Below, in pieces: positions 1-6,167 of a stretch of DNA of 6,996 nt. The notes under the pieces are model-generated. The model searched no databases, was not told the DNA's origin, and worked only from the letters and a program-made list of their open reading frames with translations. Source of the stretch: JAQWBS01 sp047975765 (GTDB taxonomy: Bacteria; Pseudomonadota; Alphaproteobacteria; RF32; CAG-239); contig JBKEEF010000007.1 in the NCBI GenBank assembly GCA_047975765.1, positions 1-6,996 of the forward strand, written 5' to 3'. Position 1 is the stretch's first letter; each line of letters starts with the position of its first letter. The position numbers and the translations under genes were made by a program.

Positions 1-2798
1 AGAGTTGCCAATGTTTGCAATTTGACCATTCGTAACTTTTGGCTTGAAGATCGTACCATCTGCGAAAAGAACAACGGCATTACTCAAATCAAAACTCAAT
101 CTTTGTCCTAATGGGTCATTAACCAAATCTTGCTTGTCTTCAAACATCGCATAAAATGTACCACCATTAACATTGAAATCGCCTTCATACTCGCTGTTAT
201 CCCCCCACAAATATAAACTACCCGCACCGCTCTTGTTAATCGTCCCGAAATCAAACCTATTACCAGTCGTGGCATCATATAACTTTCCTCCTTGATCCAC
301 ACTTCTCATTGGGTCTCTAATATTAACATAACTATTTTCTATGGTGTTAATATTAAGAACAGAAGTCGCACTTATGAAATCAATTGAGTTAAGTTTGCTA
401 ATCGCTGCATTATTTCCTTCTTTCATAATCAGCTTATTATTTTCAAAAACAATCGCTTTTTGAGCAGATGTTGTACTCAAATTAATGATACCTTCATTTG
501 CAATCGCAGCCCCTGATAATCCAGCATCAACCCCACTTGCATAATCAATTCTGAGGATATTATTTATAAAACTACCTGTTAGATTGATTGTTCTATTTGA
601 ATTATAGATTGCTCCTCCACCAGCGAAAGCCTCAATTGCTCCCGTATAATTAAAGTAAGTATCATTTCCAATGAAATTACCTTTCAAATTACTGATATTA
701 CCAAGATTATATATAACGCCCCCCCAGAGAGATAATGTTCCTGTTGATGAAATTGTATTATTTATAAAGTCTCCTTCTAATACTGAAAAACCTTGAGCAT
801 TAATTATCCCACCTTGAACCATAGTGGTAGATGCAATTTTATTTGCTACAAAGCTACCATATATGCTTGATGAACCAGATATATCATAGATTATCCCACC
901 AAAAATTGGTGCAACTGTAGAGCTCACATCATTTTCAACAAAATCTCCTGTCACTTTAAGGTTACTACCAGAATTTCTGAGAATTCCACCATCTGACATA
1001 TATCCTGAAATTTTATTTCTATAAAAATTACTTTGAATTCCTTGGGTAATTGTCCCTAAATTATTTATCATTCCACCTTCTGTTGGCGCGTTTGATGCAA
1101 CAACTTCATTTCCAACAAAATCCCCTACCAAACTTTCAATGTTTCCGGTATTTTTTACTAACTCAGACATCATCTTTGAATCAACTTTGTTTTTGATGAA
1201 ATTTCCTTTGATATTCCCAATGGTTTTAGTGTTGTAAATTAGTGCTCCATTAATACTAGCACCTCCCTCAGAAATGATTTCATTTTCAATAAAATCTCCT
1301 GTTATATTGCCGATTGTTCCATTATCATTATTAATAAGCCCTACATAGACCTCTGAATCAACTTTGTTTTTATAAAAGTTACCTGTGATATTTCCAATGG
1401 TGCTACCGACATTATATATTAATCCCCCTGAGGCTTGTCCTTTTTTATTGTCGATTTCATTTTCAATAAAGTCACCTGTAATATTCCCCATAATTCCTTG
1501 AGAATTATATATAGCAACGCCATATGCCCATGAATATGGACTATTACCTTATTACCGATAAAACTACCTTTAACATCTCCAATTGTTGCTTGGTAATTAT
1601 ATATTGCAACTCCAAAATTGTTATAATATGCATCTATGTAATTATTTATAAAATTTCCTTCAATATTCCCAATTTTTGCATTATCGTTATAAATCGCACC
1701 TCCACTTCCTGCAGATGTAGACGCAACAATAGCATTTTCAATAAAATTTCCTTTAATATTTCCAATTTCAGCAGAAGATGAATTATGAATAGCTCCACCA
1801 TACATATAATAACTTCCTGCAACTGATGAAAGATTACGAACAAAGTCACCTGTAATATTTCCAATTTTAGCAGAAGCTCCACTATTATAAACTGCGGCGC
1901 CTTGAGTTGCTTCATTACCAACAAAATATGCATAAATATTTTTTATTGTGCCACTATTATAAATTGCGCCACCGTTAGTTCGATAAGTTGAATTCATGGT
2001 AGCAACATTATTCACAAAATTTCCTCTAATATCTTCAATTGAACCTACGTTATATATTGCACCTCCACCTGATTCTGATGCAGATGACAAAGCACTATTT
2101 CTAATAAAATCTCCATTAATATTTTTCATGATTCCTGAGTTATAAATCGCACCACCATAACTGAAGATACTATCTGCATAGTTTCCGATAAAATTTCCAT
2201 TCAAATCATCAAAAGAGCCCTCATTGTATATTGCTCCACCATAAGCATTTGGTCTTGTCATATTTGAGGTATAGTTTCCAATGAAATCTCCATTAACTTT
2301 TCCTATGATACCTGTTGATGCATTATAAATTGCACCCCCTTTGGCATCAATACCTGAACCATTCTCTTTTATTGTATTATTTCCAATAAAATCTCCCGTA
2401 ATCTTTCCAATTGTTCCATGATTATTTAATGCTCAACCAACAGCATCAACAGAAGATTGAGTGATATTTTGATTAAGATAATGATTAGATAAATCAACAA
2501 GAACTGTACCAGATGCAACATCTTGTCTCACACTTGAAGATACGCCAGATTTAATATTGGTTGTATATTTGTAATAAATTTTTTGAAATTTTCCATTTGC
2601 ATCTTTTTCATAAGTTGAAAAATCGGCATGAGCTTCATCTGTTTTTTCATAAACTAAAACATAGGCACTTGATGAACCTTCTAATTCTTTTTTATCTATG
2701 GTTGGGATATATTCATTAAAATTGACAACAGCATGAGCTTTCGGTAAAAACGCGAAAGACAACACAAGAAAAAGGACATACTTAAACTTACTGTTCAT
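1..2798 (-). pseudogene. Pmp-like / autotransporter-type repeat adhesin, doubly interrupted and partial at the window edge
   Basis: Large surface protein of unknown ligand, probably an adhesin. The start at 2798 has an AGGA ribosome site (2808-2811) 9 nt upstream and opens with a signal peptide (basic MNSKFK, hydrophobic core, AHA cleavage near residue 23). Residues 24-121 form an N-terminal region I do not recognise. About 22 tandem units follow, each with GGAIYN-like and G[DN]F[IV]xN motifs. These match the GGA[ILV] and FxxN motifs of chlamydial polymorphic membrane proteins. Beyond them, GAGSLYLWGDNSEYEGDF at about 175-228 resembles the autotransporter passenger-associated beta-strand repeat, so a beta-barrel probably lies beyond position 1. 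The frame is broken by TGA at codon 122 (2433-2435) and by a one-base loss near 1539-1545. Both later segments (2432 to about 1545, then about 1541 to 1) contain no other stop. Only a 121-residue secreted stub would be made as written. Sequence error is the main alternative. Confidence 0.85.
421..2438 (-). repeat. About 22 tandem GGAIYN / FxxN protein repeat units
   Basis: Coding repeats of roughly 25-35 codons, consensus GGAIYN-x(2-4)-IGNIxG[DN]FIxN followed by a variable linker. The N-terminal units keep GGAIYN almost exactly. Units 12-19 drift (GGLIYN, GLINN, GALIYN, ELVKN, GGMINN, GGILRN, GGIIYD, GGIINA), and the motif returns as GGVIYN and GGAIYN before ending in GAAIAN. The FxxN element is conserved in nearly every unit, for example FIGN, FIRN, FVNN, FIEN, FYKN. 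In chlamydial Pmps such units stack as rungs of a right-handed beta-helix, and the same fold is the natural inference here. Repeats diverge at the DNA level, so the array looks old, apart from one closer two-unit duplication (see findings). Confidence 0.85.
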
Positions 2799-2814
2799 TA
2801 GATAAAATCCTAAT

Positions 2815-2853
2815 TTAATAATTGGTTAGAAGGGTTCTAGTACCAATTATTAA
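2815..2853. promoter_or_regulatory. Long inverted repeat (hairpin) between smpB and the adhesin gene
   Basis: A perfect 12-bp inverted repeat (arms 2815-2826 and 2842-2853) encloses a second 5-bp stem (TAGAA/TTCTA) with a three-base loop, separated by a 2-nt bulge. On the minus strand it lies after the smpB stop and ends a few bases before the adhesin ribosome site at 2808-2811. No U-tract follows it on either strand, so it is not a canonical intrinsic terminator. It could mark the 3' end of the smpB transcript, act as a leader structure that modulates adhesin translation, or be a palindromic protein-binding site. Confidence 0.55.
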
Positions 2854-2895
2854 TGTAACATAATCATAACAATAAGTAAATATTAATCTATCTAA

Positions 2896-3384
2896 TTAAT
2901 GGTTTGCATTAACCATAATGCGTTGTTTTTCCCTACCCCAATCTCTTTCTTTTTGGGTTTCTCTTTTATCATAAAGTTTTTTACCTTTTCCAAGGCCCAG
3001 TTCAATTTTTGCTAAACCTCTGTCATTGAAAAAAACTCTCATTGCAACAAGTGATGAACCTTTTTTACTCAATTCACCAATAATTTGCTTAATTTCCTTA
3101 GCTTTTAGTAGGAGTCTTCTTTCTCTGCGTTCTGAGTGGCTTTCATAACCTTTATTGGCATACTCACCAATACTCATATTTGAAATATAAATTTCACCAT
3201 TTTTTTCGAAAGCATAAGCATCATTAATATTGCAATTCCCCAAACGTAAAGATTTAACTTCTGTACCTTTAAGTTCAATTCCTGCAACAAATTTTTCTGA
3301 AATTTCATAATCAAAATGAGCACGACGATTTTGAGCAACCGGTCCGCTAGTAATAAAAAAAGCTTTTGTCGCTTTCTTTGCCAT
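2896..3384 (-). CDS. smpB: SsrA-binding protein SmpB
   Basis: Binds tmRNA and brings it to ribosomes stalled on broken mRNAs, so that the nascent chain is tagged for degradation and the ribosome is released. It acts in the cytoplasm. The 162-residue product matches the usual family length. Family hallmarks are visible in order: VAQNRRAHFDY (16-26), GTEVKSLR (40-47), an RRERRLLL basic stretch (86-93) leading into KEIKQIIG, and the C-terminal DKRETQKERDW (139-149) followed by a basic tail, GREKQRIMVNANH, that inserts in the decoding centre. The ATG at 3384 has AAGGAG (3395-3400) 10 nt upstream. The gene stands alone: an intrinsic terminator separates it from bactofilin upstream, and 97 nt separate it from the adhesin downstream. 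The tmRNA gene itself is not in this window. Confidence 0.97.
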   Translation of the reverse strand: MAKKATKAFFITSGPVAQNRRAHFDYEISEKFVAGIELKGTEVKSLRLGNCNINDAYAFEKNGEIYISNMSIGEYANKGYESHSERRERRLLLKAKEIKQIIGELSKKGSSLVAMRVFFNDRGLAKIELGLGKGKKLYDKRETQKERDWGREKQRIMVNANH

Positions 3385-3413
3385 TTCAATTATTCTCCTT
3401 TTGTTTTCATACT

Positions 3414-3442
3414 CTTATACATAAAAAAAAGAGCGGAGACAA
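3414..3442 (-). promoter_or_regulatory. Candidate smpB promoter embedded in the upstream terminator
   Basis: On the minus strand, TTGTCT (3442-3437) and TATAAG (3419-3414) are separated by exactly 17 nt. The first matches the sigma-70-type -35 consensus at 4 of 6 bases and the second the -10 consensus at 5 of 6. Initiation about 7 nt downstream would give a leader of roughly 20-25 nt containing the smpB AAGGAG site. The -35 lies within the 3' arm of the bactofilin terminator. The call rests on consensus matching in AT-rich DNA, where chance matches are common. Confidence 0.35.
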
Positions 3443-3461
3443 TACCTAAATTGCTCCGCCC
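3423..3461 (-). terminator. Intrinsic terminator of the M23 peptidase-bactofilin operon
   Basis: Read on the minus strand, GGGCGGAGCAAT pairs with ATTG-T-CTCCGCTC around a 6-nt loop. This gives a 12-bp, GC-rich stem with one G-U pair and one bulged T, directly followed by eight T residues (3430-3423). It begins 16 nt after the bactofilin stop codon, which is the textbook placement for a Rho-independent terminator. It insulates smpB from the upstream operon. Confidence 0.9.
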
Positions 3462-3477
3462 AATAAAAGAGATAAAA

Positions 3478-3948
3478 TTATCCTACTTTCTTTTCTTTAG
3501 AAGAAACTTTTTGAAGTGCTACATGAGTTGTTTCTGAATTTGTTTCATTTTCCACAATAGCTGCTCCAGATGTTGCTCTTGAACAATGCCCGTCAATATA
3601 TGCACCTGGTTCAATCGCAATAGAATTATGTGTTGCATCACCAATAAGCTTTGCTGTTTTAGCGATGAACAGACTATCAACTTTAGCTTTTCCTTGAAGA
3701 ACACCATAAATTTGCAAATTATTTACAGTCACTTCACCCTTAACAGAACCTTTCACACCAACAATAAGCTCTTCACAAGTAATATCACCTTCAACCTTAC
3801 CATCAATGTGAATTATACCTTTGCTGCTGATATTTCCAACAACCTTTGTATTTGCACTAATAATACTTGGAACAGGCACAGCTTCTGAATCGCTTTTGCT
3901 CATTCTTCTTGCAAACGTAAGATATAATTTTCTTTTAAGATTCTTCAT
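3478..3948 (-). CDS. Bactofilin (polymer-forming cytoskeletal protein)
   Basis: Small cytoskeletal protein that self-assembles without nucleotide into filaments or patches at the inner membrane and localises cell-wall enzymes. Of 156 residues, about 26-122 form the bactofilin core (DUF583): short glycine-punctuated beta-helix rungs such as VVGNIS, IHIDGKVEGDI, LIVGVKGSVKGEV, IYGVLQGKAKV, AKLIGDA and IEPGAYIDG. Disordered polar tails flank it. The N-terminus MKNLKRKLYLTFARR is basic and amphipathic and could touch the membrane (inference). The start is supported by GAGGG (3956-3960) 7 nt upstream. The next methionine, M16, has no such site. The gene follows the M23 peptidase gene by 14 nt and ends at a strong terminator, so it is the second gene of a two-gene operon. 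Pairing with M23 peptidases is known in other bacteria (H. pylori CcmA with Csd proteins, alphaproteobacterial BacA with LmdC) and implies a role in cell shape. Confidence 0.93.
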   Translation of the reverse strand: MKNLKRKLYLTFARRMSKSDSEAVPVPSIISANTKVVGNISSKGIIHIDGKVEGDITCEELIVGVKGSVKGEVTVNNLQIYGVLQGKAKVDSLFIAKTAKLIGDATHNSIAIEPGAYIDGHCSRATSGAAIVENETNSETTHVALQKVSSKEKKVG

Positions 3949-3962
3949 AATTTTTCCCTCAA

Positions 3963-5183
3963 TTAAAGTTTAGTTTGAATAAATGGCAAAGGATCAACAT
4001 GTTTTCCCATATAAAGGACTTCATAGTGCAAGTGAGGACCTGTTGAACGCCCTGTACTTCCTACTTCTCCCACGGTTTGACCTTTCTCGACATACTCACC
4101 TTTTTTCACATATAACTTGTGCATGTGAGCATATTTTGTTTTAAAACCATTTTCATGGTCAATTTCGACAAGATTTCCATAAGTTGGACTATGAATTGCT
4201 TTAATTACCTTCCCTCTTGCCATTGTATTAATCTTATTTCCAGTACGACTTGCGAGGTCAATTCCCTTATGAACTGCTTGAGAGTTTTTGAAAGGGTCAT
4301 TTCTTGCACCAAACTTAGAAGTGATCCAATAACTCCAAACGGGTTTTCCAATTGGAACATATTGAATGACTTCTTTATAATAATCCCAATTATCCAAATT
4401 TTCAAAAACTACTTGCATTTTATCTTGGATTTTTTTATCTCGAGGCTTTGCACTTGGAATATAAGGTCCTCCTTGGCTTTTTTTCTTATTTGCCAAGGGG
4501 TTAAAATATAAACCTTTTGCTTTCAATGGAGCATTAATTGAACCAATTGCTTTTTTAATTTTCAGAACTTCAGCACCAGCAACTTCTTCAAGTTTAGCCA
4601 TAACTTCTAATTCTGCTTTTTTAATTTCATCAACATCAGAGGAAAGGTTTCTCAATTGTTGCTTGAGCGCATCTCTTTCAGAAGTAACAATATCTCTTTG
4701 CAACAAAGCTTCACTAACTGTTGTTTTTTCATTGATTTTATCAGAATTTGCCCAGTCTTTTTCTTCTGTGATTTGTTTGATTTTATCTTCAACAACTTTC
4801 ACTTGGCTTTTGTAGACTTGAACATTAGCATCATTTTTCATTCCTGACCTATCAATTGAACTGATAACAGAATTGATATTTCTATGCAAAGCCATAAACT
4901 CTGTCATTAAGTCAACATAAGCATCTCTTGTTTCACCAAGTTCTCGATCTTTTGTTGAAATGATTTTGCCTGAATGATTATAAACATGATAAGAATAAGT
5001 TGTCCATGCGGCAATAAAAAGGACTATCCCAAGCATGATAGCTTGAGCTTTTGAAGATATATATAAGACCTTTGCACGTCCTCCAGACCTAAAGATAATT
5101 TCCTTGCTAGAAAACCAAGGTTTCTTATTTTCGTTATAATTAACCTTTATCTTCTTCTTGGTCTTCTTAGAGAAGTTTTTCAT
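3963..5183 (-). CDS. Membrane-anchored M23 family metalloendopeptidase (LytM domain)
   Basis: Probable peptidoglycan endopeptidase acting in the periplasm while tethered to the inner membrane. Layout of the 406 residues: a basic cytoplasmic tail (1-46) carrying WFSSKEIIFRSGGRAKVLYI, one membrane segment (about 48-66), a predicted coiled-coil region (about 85-205), a linker, and a C-terminal LytM/M23 domain (about 280-400). The zinc and catalytic residues all appear present: HKGID (H305, D309), YAHMH (H353) and PHLHYE (H384, H386), so the enzyme should be active. The tail resembles the 'FRSxGxVxxLxxS' motif I associate with alphaproteobacterial M23 proteins that dock onto bactofilin (from memory). 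The bactofilin gene directly downstream supports this. The start at 5183 has only a weak AGG (5192-5194) 8 nt upstream. No convincing promoter was found in the 133-nt gap upstream. Confidence 0.93.
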   Translation of the reverse strand: MKNFSKKTKKKIKVNYNENKKPWFSSKEIIFRSGGRAKVLYISSKAQAIMLGIVLFIAAWTTYSYHVYNHSGKIISTKDRELGETRDAYVDLMTEFMALHRNINSVISSIDRSGMKNDANVQVYKSQVKVVEDKIKQITEEKDWANSDKINEKTTVSEALLQRDIVTSERDALKQQLRNLSSDVDEIKKAELEVMAKLEEVAGAEVLKIKKAIGSINAPLKAKGLYFNPLANKKKSQGGPYIPSAKPRDKKIQDKMQVVFENLDNWDYYKEVIQYVPIGKPVWSYWITSKFGARNDPFKNSQAVHKGIDLASRTGNKINTMARGKVIKAIHSPTYGNLVEIDHENGFKTKYAHMHKLYVKKGEYVEKGQTVGEVGSTGRSTGPHLHYEVLYMGKHVDPLPFIQTKL

Positions 5184-5226
5184 TATAGTAACCTAGTTTC
5201 ACAATTATTCTTTTTTAAGTTGGCTA

Positions 5227-5259
5227 GACTATATATCAAATAAAAAGAAAAATATAGTC
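5227..5259. other. AT-rich hairpin upstream of the M23 peptidase gene
   Basis: A perfect 8-bp inverted repeat (GACTATAT at 5227-5234, ATATAGTC at 5252-5259) with a 17-nt loop, in the gap between ftsB and the M23 gene. On the plus strand it is followed by C and seven T residues, giving it a terminator-like shape in the direction opposite to the genes. On the minus strand no U-tract follows. It could be a weak end for ftsB transcripts or part of the M23 leader. AT-rich sequence makes chance pairing plausible. Confidence 0.3.
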
Positions 5260-5316
5260 CTTTTTTTATAACAAAAGTTAACTCTGTGAATAAGGCAAAA
5301 ATATTAGAAAGTAAAT

Positions 5317-5631
5317 TTATTCTTCGTCAATGATGATAAATTCGTCGTCAGCAACAAAATTGAGAACTGTTCTCACTCTTTCATCTAGAAGATCTAAATC
5401 TAAACTAGAGCTAGAAAGATGCTTGACTTTTTCTTCAAGTTTTTCTTTTTTTTGATTATATTGGTCGGCCATTTTTTGAGCTTGAGCAATCTCTTTTTTG
5501 AGATATAAATATTTCAATAGCCCTCTTTCTCCACTAATGCTATAAAATGAGAAATATACAAAAACAAGAATACAGGCAATTAGGAAACCTGACATCTTAA
5601 TTCTCTTTTGTAAAAACCAAATAAAATTCAT
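5317..5631 (-). CDS. ftsB: Septum formation initiator, FtsB/DivIC family
   Basis: Bitopic divisome protein that joins FtsL and FtsQ at midcell and helps activate septal peptidoglycan synthesis. The 104-residue form has a short basic cytoplasmic N-terminus, one membrane segment (about 13-30), the alphaproteobacterial GERGLL motif (34-39), a periplasmic coiled coil (about 41-75), and the conserved SLDLDLLDERVRTVL (76-90) before an acidic tail. I start it at 5631 because AAGAG (5643-5639) lies 7 nt upstream and the length fits the family. In-frame ATGs at 5652 and 5700 would add 7 or 23 residues but have no ribosome site. Upstream lies the phage-type lysis cluster and its terminator, so the gene needs its own promoter, which I could not identify. 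In many Alphaproteobacteria ftsB sits between eno and pdhA. Neither is adjacent here. Confidence 0.88.
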   Translation of the reverse strand: MNFIWFLQKRIKMSGFLIACILVFVYFSFYSISGERGLLKYLYLKKEIAQAQKMADQYNQKKEKLEEKVKHLSSSSLDLDLLDERVRTVLNFVADDEFIIIDEE

Positions 5632-5739
5632 TTTCTCACTCTTTGTGGACATGACTTGAAGACTCGAATGAGTCAAAATTACATTCTCAGAATAGAACAT
5701 TTTTAAGTTAAAATTTAGTTACAAAACTCTTTTATAAAT

Positions 5740-5783
5740 AAAAAAAGAATCAAGGAAGCGAATAAAATCTCGCCTCCTTTTTT
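5740..5783 (-). terminator. Hairpin terminator closing the lysis cluster, possibly bidirectional
   Basis: A 10-bp stem (arms 5752-5761 and 5770-5779, one G-U pair on the minus strand) with an 8-nt loop, starting a few bases after the Rz1 stop codon. On the minus strand seven T residues follow, but only after a GATTC spacer. On the plus strand the stem runs straight into TTTTTT. It probably stops lysis-cluster transcripts from entering ftsB and could also stop antisense transcription arriving from the left. Confidence 0.7.
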
Positions 5784-5785
5784 CT

Positions 5786-5962
5786 TTATTTGTTGTAATG
5801 TTCAATATATTTTGCCAAACAAAAGCCCAAATCTTCATTATTTGATATTGTGTTTTGGCAAGTTAGCCCAATTTGAGGAACTTCAGAGGTTCTCTCATTG
5901 GTGCAAGAGCTTAAGCATATCAGCAGGCACAGAAGTTTTAGCCCAAGTGTGGTAATTTTCAT
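5786..5962 (-). CDS. Outer-membrane spanin lipoprotein, Rz1-like (o-spanin), overlapping Rz out of frame
   Basis: Lipoprotein partner of Rz. The pair bridges the periplasm and disrupts the outer membrane at the end of phage lysis. The 58-codon gene starts inside the Rz gene in a different reading frame (68-nt overlap) and continues 109 nt past it. AGGAGG (5972-5977) sits 9 nt before the ATG. The N-terminus is a clean lipoprotein signal: MKITTLGLK, then a leucine/cysteine-rich core, then the lipobox LSSC with the lipidated cysteine at residue 20. The mature part is only 39 residues (TNERTSEVPQIGLTC and onward) with cysteines at 35 and 48. Rz1 proteins are recognised mainly by this architecture, as sequence is poorly conserved. 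The strong ribosome site, lipobox, position and following terminator together make chance unlikely. Confidence 0.85.
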   Translation of the reverse strand: MKITTLGLKLLCLLICLSSCTNERTSEVPQIGLTCQNTISNNEDLGFCLAKYIEHYNK

Positions 5963-6167
5963 CAACTTTCACCTCCTTTTTATATTGCTCAATTTTCTCT
6001 AAATACTTCTTCTCTGAAAGATTATATTTCGCAATTCCCTCCTTTAAGGTTATTATCTTTTTTTCAGCTTCCAAACGTTCTCTTTTTTCAGGTATCCATA
6101 ACTTGAAAATAACTCCCCACAAAATAAAAATGAGCATTACAATCATCAGAATATAATATTTTGTCAT
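5895..6167 (-). CDS. Inner-membrane spanin, Rz-like (i-spanin)
   Basis: Phage lysis protein anchored in the inner membrane, whose periplasmic coiled coil contacts the Rz1 lipoprotein to fuse or disrupt the envelope in the last lysis step. The 90-residue form has an N-in membrane segment (about 4-22), a charged coiled-coil region (about 28-67, rich in K and E), and the C-terminal motif WAKTSVPADMLKLLHQ (75-90), typical of Rz proteins (W..xPVPxDvxxLL). I chose ATG 6167 over ATG 6173: AAGGG (6174-6178) is 6 nt from the former but abuts the latter. ATG 6167 also forms an ATGA overlap with the stop of the upstream DUF1353 gene, implying translational coupling. The Rz1 gene begins inside its 3' third. 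Identification rests on topology, C-terminal motif and context. Confidence 0.85.
   Translation of the reverse strand: MTKYYILMIVMLIFILWGVIFKLWIPEKRERLEAEKKIITLKEGIAKYNLSEKKYLEKIEQYKKEVKVDENYHTWAKTSVPADMLKLLHQ
5972..5977 (-). promoter_or_regulatory. Strong ribosome binding site of Rz1
   Basis: AGGAGG within the Rz coding sequence, 9 nt before the Rz1 ATG. It encodes part of KKEV in the Rz frame. It is among the best Shine-Dalgarno matches in the window and is the main evidence that the embedded gene is translated. Confidence 0.8.

Noticed and set aside
108..302. Minus-strand frame of 64 codons near the left edge
   Set aside because: It lies wholly inside the adhesin coding sequence in another frame and lacks a domain, a signal or a good ribosome site.
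1535..1545. Programmed -1 ribosomal frameshift in the adhesin gene
   Set aside because: No X XXY YYZ slippery heptamer is seen at the junction, and the upstream TGA would still stop translation.
1524..1781. Plus-strand reading frames opposite the adhesin and other genes (also about 3316-3537, 3586-3888, 4119-4511, 4656-4847)
   Set aside because: They are antisense to well-supported genes, have cysteine-, isoleucine- and asparagine-rich translations typical of shadow frames, and match no recognisable family.
2433..2435. TGA recoded as glycine or tryptophan, since TGA replaces a conserved GGA codon
   Set aside because: No other intact gene here contains an in-frame TGA, and the DUF1353 gene ends at a TGA that forms an ATGA overlap with Rz. 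One substitution is a simpler explanation.
421..2438. CRISPR-like regular spacing of short repeats
   Set aside because: The periodicity is at protein level. DNA copies diverge, spacing is a multiple of three, and the sequence is an open reading frame.
5264..5280. CtrA-like box (TTAA-N7-TTAA type) upstream of the M23 gene
   Set aside because: The minus strand gives TTAA-N7-TATA, an imperfect match that is expected often in such AT-rich sequence.
5772..5779. Shine-Dalgarno-like AAGGAGGC after Rz1, suggesting another small gene
   Set aside because: It forms one arm of the terminator hairpin and has no start codon at a usable distance.
5701..5785. Phage attachment site at the ftsB/lysis-cluster junction
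   Set aside because: No tRNA, integrase or matching direct repeat is visible in this window. The second att copy would lie outside it.
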